Positions 1-7,089 of a DNA stretch of 54,973 nucleotides are shown here, one piece after another. Positions within the stretch are counted from its first letter, which is position 1; each line of letters starts with the position of its first letter. Position numbers and translations under genes: made by a program. This stretch comes from a virus. Location of the stretch: positions 1 through 54,973 of IMG/VR virus record IMGVR_UViG_3300025141_012176; one strand, given 5' to 3'. The notes under the pieces are model-generated. The model made no database searches. It was not told the origin of the DNA and saw nothing but the letters and a program-made list of their open reading frames with translations.

Positions 1-117
1 GACGCTTAACTTGAGCTTATTGTGATTACAGAACGGGCAATGGAATAAGTGTTCGGATCCTGACTTGTAACTGCGCCCAAGAGCATTACGAACTATCTTT
101 AGCTTCTCTGCTTTCAT
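1..117 (-). CDS. DNA primase, N-terminal fragment (cut by window edge)
   Basis: This reading frame starts at an ATG at 117 and runs off the left edge after 39 codons. Residues 29-38 read HCPFCNHNKL, a CxxC zinc-knuckle preceded by a short helical segment and followed by a Lys-rich LKLSV strand. This matches the start of CHC2-type zinc-binding primases of large T4-like phages, where a CPFC-x-H-x-K-x-KL-x-V pattern is usual. In such phages primase makes RNA primers for lagging-strand synthesis. It overlaps the 3' end of the RuvC-like gene by 32 nt in another frame, so the two are likely co-transcribed. The second pair of zinc ligands and the catalytic Toprim domain would lie outside the window. 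Another phage zinc-ribbon protein is the main alternative. Confidence 0.6.
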   Translation of the reverse strand, partial: MKAEKLKIVRNALGRSYKSGSEHLFHCPFCNHNKLKLSV

Positions 118-628
118 TTATGGCCCCCGCCCTAGCGATAACAAGTGAATCCGCCCTATCAAATTCATGAGGTTTCGGATTACCATGCTTAGTATATAAT
201 ATAACAAACTCTGGCTCGTTGTCAAGTAAAAACTGCATAACAACTTGTTTTGCTTTCATTCCTCTGGGAACTTTGATGCCACAAGACTTTCTTGCGGAAG
301 TTGCTGAAAGGTATTTCGGCTCCATTCCCCAGATTCCCCAACAAATCCAACTCACTATTCCGTTAAAAGATGCGAGAGTTGAGAGCGTCTTTGCTGATGA
401 GAAACCAGAGCGGAATGTCTGGAGGCTCTTCTCAATGTAGATGTGCTTGATGTCGTATTCTGATTCGATGTCGAGGAGTTTGTTTTTTACTCTCTCGGCT
501 TTGTGGAATAGAGTTGGGAAATGATTTTTATTTCTCGTGTCTATTGCTTCGCAGAGAAGGATCTCGCCTTCATTGTTGATTACTGTGACACCAGTTATGC
601 TTGTGGAAATATCTAAGCCGAGGATCAT
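86..628 (-). CDS. RuvC-like Holliday junction resolvase (RNase H fold)
   Basis: A 180-aa protein with the retroviral-integrase/RNase H-like architecture of RuvC nucleases. Acidic catalytic positions are visible as D6 in LGLDIST (strand 1), E66 in IYIEKS (strand 4) and D157/D160 in HEFDRADS near the end. RuvC-like enzymes cleave four-way DNA junctions; in phages they resolve recombination or replication branches before packaging, taking the place of T4 endonuclease VII. Its length is close to cellular RuvC (about 170 aa). The start codon lies only five bases below a sigma-70-type -10 box, so the message may be leaderless. It leads into an overlapping primase gene, which supports a replication/recombination role. 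Confidence 0.8.
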   Translation of the reverse strand: MILGLDISTSITGVTVINNEGEILLCEAIDTRNKNHFPTLFHKAERVKNKLLDIESEYDIKHIYIEKSLQTFRSGFSSAKTLSTLASFNGIVSWICWGIWGMEPKYLSATSARKSCGIKVPRGMKAKQVVMQFLLDNEPEFVILYTKHGNPKPHEFDRADSLVIARAGAINESREAKDSS

Positions 629-633
629 ACTAT

Positions 634-662
634 ACTATAACACGATTAAACTTAGAAGTCAA
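634..662 (-). promoter_or_regulatory. Sigma-70-type promoter for the RuvC-primase genes
   Basis: On the minus strand TTGACT (657-662) is followed by a 17-bp spacer and TATAGT (634-639), a near-consensus -35/-10 pair. It overlaps the stop codon of the upstream virion gene (stop at 652-654). The predicted transcription start is about 627, on or within the ATG of the resolvase gene at 626-628. Read from sequence only. Confidence 0.65.
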
Positions 663-1869
663 TTTTTAATTTAAAAGTATAGTTTCTATTTTCTGTCTTT
701 TTAACAGGAGTTGCAACGCCGGCAACGCCGATTAGGTTTTGCTGTTCGTCGTATATGCCGATTTTAGAAATATAAGTTACTTTTTCAAAACTAGCTGTAG
801 GAAAGTCATATGCTGAAGATACGACATTCTTTATGGCTAGCTCGCTTTGCTCAGAAAAGCCATCTGTCCCAGAGGCAGGGAGGTCACGAGCATTGGTTCT
901 ATATTGTAGATATGTTGGGTTATTCGAATAGTTTACTTCTGATCTTCTGGCATGAGCCATTAGTGTCAAAGTTGGAACATAGTTTGTCCCCTCGAAAGAA
1001 ATTTTAGAAATTGTATTAGACATCGTAGCAGTTGCCCCAACTCCATCGCCGGGCATTGATGCACCAAAGAATTTCCACGCGGCATATTGGTGATCCGTTG
1101 CATCGCCCAGAAAATCTCTGGTTGAGTCTTCTAGCTTCCACGAGCCGGTAAGCAAAATTATTCCTTCGTTATAAAGAACAACGCCGGCGACGGATGCAGA
1201 CCCTTGAGTCATCGCATATGCGCTGCCGCTTACCTGTATAAGCTCTCCGTTTCTGTTTTTGTCTGTCGCTTCAGCGATCAAAGTGCCGGTGACATAATAC
1301 TGAAGTTTAACTGAGCCTTTCCTGATGCTGGAGCCATAGAATATGCTTGGAATCTCAATCATGCCAAGTGCTTGAGTTCCCTTGTTCCACCCTCCTTTTG
1401 TGTCATCTAGTGAAGAAGAGAAAACATAGTGGGCGCTCACTGGGGCATACATGTTTAAAGTATTCTTCAGCGCTGTGATATGTTTTCTTGATGCATTCTC
1501 GATATAATTAGTCCTATATAGGCTAGCCGTCATGGGGTAGCTTGAAGATATAATATCTCCATAGGAGAAGTTATTAGAGAAAGATGCTGTTGTCGTCGTC
1601 TTGAACGCTGACAATGCTCCTGTTTTTGTTATGAAAGGATAAATTATCTTTGGCGCGCCGGCGACAGTTGAGCCAGATAGCCTATCAACATTCATCTCAT
1701 AAAGGTTTATGTGCCCCTGTTCCGCGCCAATGCTAGAAGTAAACGCTCCAGAAACAGCAGTCTTGTTGTTGTAATAGATGTCACCATTAAAAATCAAAAA
1801 CTCAGACTGGGGGTGTGTTTTCACCCTGTTATGAAAGACATCGTTGGGCCCAAACTTATAAAGAGCCAT
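652..1869 (-). CDS. Virion structural protein, fibre/neck type (paralogue of next gene)
   Basis: A 405-aa protein rich in Ser, Thr, Gly and Asn, without Cys or membrane segments, typical of phage beta-structured fibre or tail accessory proteins. Its last ~110 residues (SEVNYSNNPTYL, then VTYISKIGIYDEQQ, LIGVAGVATPVKK and a final LKIDF) align with the C-terminus of the 362-aa product encoded immediately upstream, so the two are paralogues sharing a C-terminal domain. I recall this NPTYL...YIT.VGLY...VAKLS.P.KK signature in structural proteins of large myoviruses, but no precise function is known to me. It is the last gene of the virion block before the RuvC promoter. Confidence 0.6.
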   Translation of the reverse strand: MALYKFGPNDVFHNRVKTHPQSEFLIFNGDIYYNNKTAVSGAFTSSIGAEQGHINLYEMNVDRLSGSTVAGAPKIIYPFITKTGALSAFKTTTTASFSNNFSYGDIISSSYPMTASLYRTNYIENASRKHITALKNTLNMYAPVSAHYVFSSSLDDTKGGWNKGTQALGMIEIPSIFYGSSIRKGSVKLQYYVTGTLIAEATDKNRNGELIQVSGSAYAMTQGSASVAGVVLYNEGIILLTGSWKLEDSTRDFLGDATDHQYAAWKFFGASMPGDGVGATATMSNTISKISFEGTNYVPTLTLMAHARRSEVNYSNNPTYLQYRTNARDLPASGTDGFSEQSELAIKNVVSSAYDFPTASFEKVTYISKIGIYDEQQNLIGVAGVATPVKKTENRNYTFKLKIDF

Positions 1870-1881
1870 GGCGAGCCCTCC

Positions 1882-2970
1882 TTAGTAGTCTAGTCGAACG
1901 CGCAAAGTTAATTCATTCGTAGGATCTTTTTTGAGCGGCTCGGAAAGTTTGGCGACAGCTAGCATGTGGTTGTCTGCGGAAAACAGCCCAACAGTTGTTA
2001 TATATGAAATTGGCGAGTCGGCAGCTTCATTCTTAACTCTTATCTTGCTTTCTGTTAGATATGTTGGATTAGCACTAAAGTTGAATTCGTTGTGCGCTGC
2101 GCGGCAGAAGTAAATGGTGGAGTTTAATTCAACTGTGTTGTTGAATGCAATATTAACTAATCTGTTTCGGAAACCATTGCAGCTAGATGAGATTTCTGCT
2201 GCTCTGAACATTTCTGGCACATTTGTCTCTATTCTTCCAGAAACATCGCCGTCCCCAAAGTAGTCAGATCCTGTGTTCGGAACAAATGGATTTGTCGCAG
2301 ATGAGCCGGTTTTGTTAGACTCACCAAAGATAGATGCCGTCAAGACAACAATGCCTGCCTGATAATATATCAAGCCAACCTTTCTGCCATCCGCGCCGCC
2401 GCCCTCTGGATACAAGACAGCATATTCTCCAGCAGGAGAGTTTACTCGATAGTCGCTAGCGGCGCCAGAATCGCTGATGACAAGATCGTCCAACCTAGCT
2501 TTGTAGGTACCGCCAGTCATGACAGTAATTGCAAAAGATCCTTTCTTAATCTCGTCTTTTGTCAGGAGTCGAGAGAAATTCAAGAAGAAACATTCATTTA
2601 GCTTGGTTCCTCCAGAAACGATATCTCCGTCCTGATCAAATTTCAAAATGTTGCCGAGGTGATCATGCCCCACTAGGACTTGAGCCATCTGGTTATAGAT
2701 GTTAATTTTCTTAGAATTCTGAGTATTTGCAGTCGATGCCAATCCGGAATCCGATGAGTATCCTACTGTAATGTCCATAATATGGTTAGCAGAGGAGCTT
2801 AAGTATGGGTAGTCATATACGCTTTGAAACATTCCATGGGAGAAGTTCTTGATATTGTTATCAGAATAGGTTCCGGACAAAATGGTTCCAGTAAGAGGTA
2901 TTGCTTCATGAAGAAGCGTCCTTGTCGAAACCTTGTCGCTTGTGGTGAGTGCCTTAAAAGAAGTTGCCAT
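1882..2970 (-). CDS. Virion structural protein, fibre/neck type
   Basis: A 362-aa Ser/Gly/Asn-rich protein. The C-terminal part carries HNEFNFSANPTYL, then ITTVGLFSADN, VAKLSEPLKK and a closing LRVRLDY, repeated in diverged form in the downstream 405-aa gene. The N-terminal half (for example NIYNQMAQVLVGHD) is distinct from its paralogue. A good ribosome binding site (AGGA before AAAAATGG) supports the start. Located 12 bp from its paralogue within the minus-strand virion operon. Most likely a tail, fibre-attachment or neck component; assignment is by context and resemblance, not by a defined family. Confidence 0.6.
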   Translation of the reverse strand: MATSFKALTTSDKVSTRTLLHEAIPLTGTILSGTYSDNNIKNFSHGMFQSVYDYPYLSSSANHIMDITVGYSSDSGLASTANTQNSKKINIYNQMAQVLVGHDHLGNILKFDQDGDIVSGGTKLNECFFLNFSRLLTKDEIKKGSFAITVMTGGTYKARLDDLVISDSGAASDYRVNSPAGEYAVLYPEGGGADGRKVGLIYYQAGIVVLTASIFGESNKTGSSATNPFVPNTGSDYFGDGDVSGRIETNVPEMFRAAEISSSCNGFRNRLVNIAFNNTVELNSTIYFCRAAHNEFNFSANPTYLTESKIRVKNEAADSPISYITTVGLFSADNHMLAVAKLSEPLKKDPTNELTLRVRLDY

Positions 2971-2997
2971 TTTTGAGTCCTATAATTTATTGATTTT

Positions 2998-3912
2998 TTA
3001 AGATTGATTTTTTAAGAATCTAACGGGTATATCAATACGATATCCTGTGGTTAATCCGAGTACCGACACACTAGTGTCGATGTAGTAAGAGTCTGCCTGC
3101 AAACCCATTGGGCCAGTTGTCAGTTCAGTCGAGCCGAGATCAGTAAACAACTGTTCGCTGGTGTTCAATTCGGCGGATGCCTGGAAAGAGAACTTAAGAA
3201 TGGTTCCTCTGGCGCCTGCAATAACTTGAGTGCTCGGTGCGGCGAGAGTCTCGCCGTTGTCGACTACTATGAATTCATCAGCGCCGCCTTCTGAGAAGAC
3301 ATATGTCGCAATATTATCATCATCTAAAAGGCGGACGGCTTGTATTTCGTTGTTGGACGGGTCCATGATATCAGCAAATCGACTATCAATTTGAACCATA
3401 TAGGATGTCTCTCTTAGCTGGGGCGACAGTATTGTTGACGGGGCAACATTGACATTATCGATGCCCTGATCCAGCCGGATATAGTTGTTGCCCTGTGCTG
3501 CTCCGTTAAAGCCAAAAATATAATTTCCGGATGTACCCTCTTTGTCCTCTGTGACGGTATCAACCAGAACAACATATGCGCCGATGTCATGCCGTGCAGG
3601 GCCGCCTAGCTCATTGATTTTCATAACGGGCATGTACATGACATTAGTGTCTGAAATTGTTATTAGCCTTGAGTTCAGTGAAGACACATTATTGGTAAAA
3701 GCTTCAAGTACAGGAGTTTGTAATATCTCCAAATCATAGTATGCTGTGCCGCTAGCGTGAGTCTTGTTATAAAGACTGTAATCTATCTCGTCATCACCTA
3801 AAGCAAATTGTGAAATAGAAAAAGTTCCATCACCTTTGGCTAATCTCATTCTGCCAGTATCTGTTAATACTGCATCTAAAATTATGTCGCCGCTGTTATC
3901 TAAAAATGCCAT
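2998..3912 (-). CDS. Conserved virion structural protein (tail/fibre associated)
   Basis: A 304-aa protein beginning MAFLDNSGDIILDAVLTDTG, followed by RMRLAKGDG and FALGDDEIDYSLYN. This N-terminus is one I recognise as recurrent in structural genes of large marine T4-like phages, usually annotated only as virion structural protein. No enzymatic motif is visible. It is the only gene here with a full T4 late promoter octamer (TATAAATA at 3940-3947) just upstream, in a 55-bp gap after the 835-aa gene, so it probably heads a late transcript that includes the two paralogous fibre genes downstream. Confidence 0.65.
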   Translation of the reverse strand: MAFLDNSGDIILDAVLTDTGRMRLAKGDGTFSISQFALGDDEIDYSLYNKTHASGTAYYDLEILQTPVLEAFTNNVSSLNSRLITISDTNVMYMPVMKINELGGPARHDIGAYVVLVDTVTEDKEGTSGNYIFGFNGAAQGNNYIRLDQGIDNVNVAPSTILSPQLRETSYMVQIDSRFADIMDPSNNEIQAVRLLDDDNIATYVFSEGGADEFIVVDNGETLAAPSTQVIAGARGTILKFSFQASAELNTSEQLFTDLGSTELTTGPMGLQADSYYIDTSVSVLGLTTGYRIDIPVRFLKNQS

Positions 3913-3939
3913 TTGTTTACCTCTTCTTGTTGTAAATAG

Positions 3940-3947
3940 TATTTATA
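3940..3947 (-). promoter_or_regulatory. T4-type late promoter (TATAAATA)
   Basis: The minus strand reads GATATAAATACTATTTACAA. TATAAATA is the T4 late promoter octamer recognised by gp55-type sigma, and ACTATT continues the T4-like consensus. It lies in a short intergenic gap 28 bp upstream of the start codon of the 304-aa structural gene. A gp55-like sigma factor is encoded in this window, which makes the call consistent. Confidence 0.7.
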
Positions 3948-3967
3948 TCCCAAAATACACGAAGTAT

Positions 3968-6475
3968 TTAATCTAAACTGTCTAACTCAGTCGTTACATG
4001 CTCTGGCTTGCAAATCAAATTAATATCAAGCTTTTTGCCGGTCTTCATCGATGTCAGCCTTATCTTGAATTTTTTATCCCAAACAGATTTATCTGCCATA
4101 CCCAGAGATACATTCCCGCCTTGAGCCGCTACGAGATCTCTTGCACTAGAGTAATTAGCAAAATTTTCTTCATTAATTAATTGGTGCAACCCTGTCGGCT
4201 CGATTTGCAGGAACCTTCTGGCGCTTTTATTTGGCGCTGTTGGTACCTTATCTGCGAATTCTTTCATCACTTCAATATGAGGTATTACAATTTCTTCCTG
4301 CTGCGCAATCTCTACCTGATAAACTGGGGATGGATTTGAGGCATGCCCATGGACATCAATTGCCCTGAACATATAATAATATTTTGTATTCGGCTCGATT
4401 TCATCGATAAGCTCCATTGATGTTGAAAACTCATCCCTATTATAGATAATGGGCTGGCTTGAGTGTGTCGACACTCTTCCAGAGCCAAAACTACTATAGC
4501 TCACCGGCGCCTCGGTTAATCTGAACATTTGAAATTCTATCGGATAATCATCTGTCCCATAAGTAATCGGATCATCTGGTGAGAGATATCTCGCTTCTCT
4601 TATCGCTGCTGCCAGCGCCTGATCGTCTGATGTGATATATATTGGATCCGCAGTTATCTCCCCTATCGAGCCTTCAAGCAAGAACGATATACGGTTCGGC
4701 ACTCCGACGAACGGATAGGCGCTTATATGCGGTGGCAGGGGCGGCTTATCAAGAACAGTCCCTTTGGTTTGATAGTACGGTATCTCGACAACAATCGGAG
4801 ATATTGCAGTTACAATGTCAAATTCAGCCATTGCAATACTAGAAGGTGTTACAGTTATGTAAGTTTTGTCACCTGTTATGGGGTTGGTGGCAGTGGTTAG
4901 TCCCGGAACCCTTGCGTCAACCGGCTCTTCTGTCACGAAATCAACGAATTCAATACACTCGCCAGTAATTGGAACAGATTTTGATAGGTTCTCATATTTT
5001 AGTTCGGCGCCTAGGACGCAGACATAAGCAAAAATCTCATATGTATATTCTTGATCATACCTAATTTGGGTATCTAGATAAGATATCATGTCTAAATCTT
5101 TTTCGTTCGGTATCCATATGCTCTGTACCTCGGTGGGGCCTCTATATTTAACGATACGATATGCCAGTACATCAGAATATGACATATATCCTTTATATAT
5201 TTCTTCGGGGGTTCTATTGTGAGTGTTGGTGATTGCTGATAGTTTGCCAAAAAATACTGACATCGCCAGTGCCTTATTCATAAGGGATGACTCACTTGTT
5301 GCCATTTTAACGCCATCGCTCTGTGAGCTTCCCAAGAATATGCCCGCGGCTCCAAAACTGTAGGGGTTGGAGGCGAACGACGAAACCCACGAATAGAGCC
5401 CGAATGCATTCATGCCGGCTTGCTCCATCAAAGTTGAGTTATCGTCTGTCTCTATTAAATATGTAAATGGGGCACTGATTGGGGCGGCTGGGGACGCGTC
5501 AACACCGGGTCGGGGGTACCATCCCTCTGCCATATCTTTTAGCAGGATCTCATATACATTAGCTTCATCGAGCGCGGAGGAGAGAACCTCTGACTCATCT
5601 GTGGAGAATCTTATATCTGCATACCATGGGAACAAATCTTTTCTGTAGTTATAATCTGTTAATAAGTTGACGCTAGATTTTGGAACCAGAAGCAAAGAGA
5701 ATCTATCAGAGACATCAGCTAAATCGTTCGCCGAAGAAACATTCCTTCCATAAGATTTAAAATATGACCACGCGTGGTTATCACCGCTAGCGTTTACTCT
5801 GCCAAGCATATCTTCAGAAAGTGCGCCGTTGGCAGTAAGATTAGCCATAAACTCAGCATGATCTGGATCGTTAATAGCTAAGTTCTCAAATGTGAGCACT
5901 TCTCCCTCAACCGCCTCAGAAACAAAAGCATAGAAATTTGGAAGCGCGCTTTCAGGCTGTGAAGTTATTCCTGTGCTTGTCTCCCAATCTTTCTGATAGT
6001 AGTTGTAAATCATCTCCACTGTGGCAGTTTTTTCTTCAAGCTCTGAAGTTACCTCGGAAGTCCTTGTCTCCTCTGCTGGCACCAACTCATCAAAAGCATA
6101 ATCTTCAAAAGTATTGTTCATTGCAGTATTTTGGACTTCTTCTTGCAGAAACTCTTCCCATGAGGCGATCGCTACTTCCTGTTGTTGCGCAGTTATCGAG
6201 CCTTGTCCGTCTACGAAAGTGTCTTGAATTAATGTATCAATGTCGCCAACTATTCTTACAGAAGTTCGTGACATATGTAAATCCCCTGCCGGATCATATT
6301 CTGTCTCACCAAAAACAATCGAGGATATTCTAGAATCCATTCCAGAATAATCAGTTGCTATCTCCATCTTGCCATGCCAGTTCACGCCCAGAATATCCCT
6401 AATAGGATCCTCGGCGCCATTGCCATAGTTTGATGAGTTTACAAATTTTCTAGCTTTTCCGTATGTACCTGACAT
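3968..6475 (-). CDS. Large virion structural protein with FN3-like C-terminal region
   Basis: An 835-aa acidic protein, rich in Glu, Ser, Ala and Tyr. Around residues 690-721 it contains IEPNTKYYYMFRAIDVHGHA followed by SNPSPVYQVEI, the typical C-D-E strand pattern of a fibronectin type III domain. Other parts (for example IVKYRGPTEVQSIWIP) also look like beta-sandwich repeats. FN3-like domains in phages decorate tail or fibre proteins and bind carbohydrates weakly. It lies between the 195-aa Cys-rich gene upstream and the late-promoter-driven 304-aa gene downstream. Exact role unknown; a tail or fibre component is most likely. Confidence 0.55.
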   Translation of the reverse strand: MSGTYGKARKFVNSSNYGNGAEDPIRDILGVNWHGKMEIATDYSGMDSRISSIVFGETEYDPAGDLHMSRTSVRIVGDIDTLIQDTFVDGQGSITAQQQEVAIASWEEFLQEEVQNTAMNNTFEDYAFDELVPAEETRTSEVTSELEEKTATVEMIYNYYQKDWETSTGITSQPESALPNFYAFVSEAVEGEVLTFENLAINDPDHAEFMANLTANGALSEDMLGRVNASGDNHAWSYFKSYGRNVSSANDLADVSDRFSLLLVPKSSVNLLTDYNYRKDLFPWYADIRFSTDESEVLSSALDEANVYEILLKDMAEGWYPRPGVDASPAAPISAPFTYLIETDDNSTLMEQAGMNAFGLYSWVSSFASNPYSFGAAGIFLGSSQSDGVKMATSESSLMNKALAMSVFFGKLSAITNTHNRTPEEIYKGYMSYSDVLAYRIVKYRGPTEVQSIWIPNEKDLDMISYLDTQIRYDQEYTYEIFAYVCVLGAELKYENLSKSVPITGECIEFVDFVTEEPVDARVPGLTTATNPITGDKTYITVTPSSIAMAEFDIVTAISPIVVEIPYYQTKGTVLDKPPLPPHISAYPFVGVPNRISFLLEGSIGEITADPIYITSDDQALAAAIREARYLSPDDPITYGTDDYPIEFQMFRLTEAPVSYSSFGSGRVSTHSSQPIIYNRDEFSTSMELIDEIEPNTKYYYMFRAIDVHGHASNPSPVYQVEIAQQEEIVIPHIEVMKEFADKVPTAPNKSARRFLQIEPTGLHQLINEENFANYSSARDLVAAQGGNVSLGMADKSVWDKKFKIRLTSMKTGKKLDINLICKPEHVTTELDSLD

Positions 6476-6487
6476 TATATCTTCCTA

Positions 6488-7075
6488 TTAATAAGTAGCC
6501 GCCAACTCACTTTTATAAGCTTCTAACAGAGAAGTTGCTATGGCGTTTCCAAGCTCTGTTGCGCAGCAGGCCACAACTGGCGTAAATGTGGGGCCGGCTT
6601 CATCAATCAGCGCATCGAGATCTGTGCCTTCGAAGGTGCGCTCTGGATCGTCCTTTACGCAGTCGCCTTGCGTTATCGTTGTTGGTACCCAATGAAAATT
6701 GTCTCCACAGCCACTATTTGGCACACAAGCGCCGGTGTAGGTGCCATCTGCATCGCTCCACACAAAGGTGTCGTCGTATGTATAGCCATCAGGGCAACCC
6801 ATTTCACTCTCTGCTGCGTCTATCTCTTCCGATGGCTCTTCGTCAACCACTTCGGCATAGCCATTGTCGCCTTCTGCCAGACATTGCCATGAATCTTCTA
6901 TGCCGAACGCCGGTAGGCCCGGGACGAAAGTATATGTTTCGCCGTCCGCGCAATTGCCTCCTTCGCCAGTACCAGCGCCGGCGTCGTCCATAGGCACTAC
7001 TTCTCCTGCTGATATACCGGAGCCTTCAGAGATTGGTGGCGTATTGATGTTGTTGTTGTTGGGGAATGTTCCCAT
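6488..7075 (-). CDS. Small Cys-containing acidic virion-block protein
   Basis: A 195-aa protein. I chose the ATG at 7075 because the minus strand shows TTAAGGAGGAAAGATATAATG, a perfect Shine-Dalgarno with good spacing; an upstream ATG at 7105 would overlap the previous gene and has no such site. The N-terminus is low-complexity (MGTFPNNNNINTPP), followed by Gly/Glu-rich sequence and a Cys-bearing middle (MGCPDGYTYDD, GACVPNSGCGDN, QGDCVKDD, VACCATEL). The repeated C-x-(D/N)-G-x-x-(Y/W) spacing suggests small disulphide-stabilised or metal-binding repeats. No recognised family. Context suggests a tail accessory protein. Confidence 0.5.
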   Translation of the reverse strand: MGTFPNNNNINTPPISEGSGISAGEVVPMDDAGAGTGEGGNCADGETYTFVPGLPAFGIEDSWQCLAEGDNGYAEVVDEEPSEEIDAAESEMGCPDGYTYDDTFVWSDADGTYTGACVPNSGCGDNFHWVPTTITQGDCVKDDPERTFEGTDLDALIDEAGPTFTPVVACCATELGNAIATSLLEAYKSELAATY

Positions 7076-7089
7076 TATATCTTTCCTCC

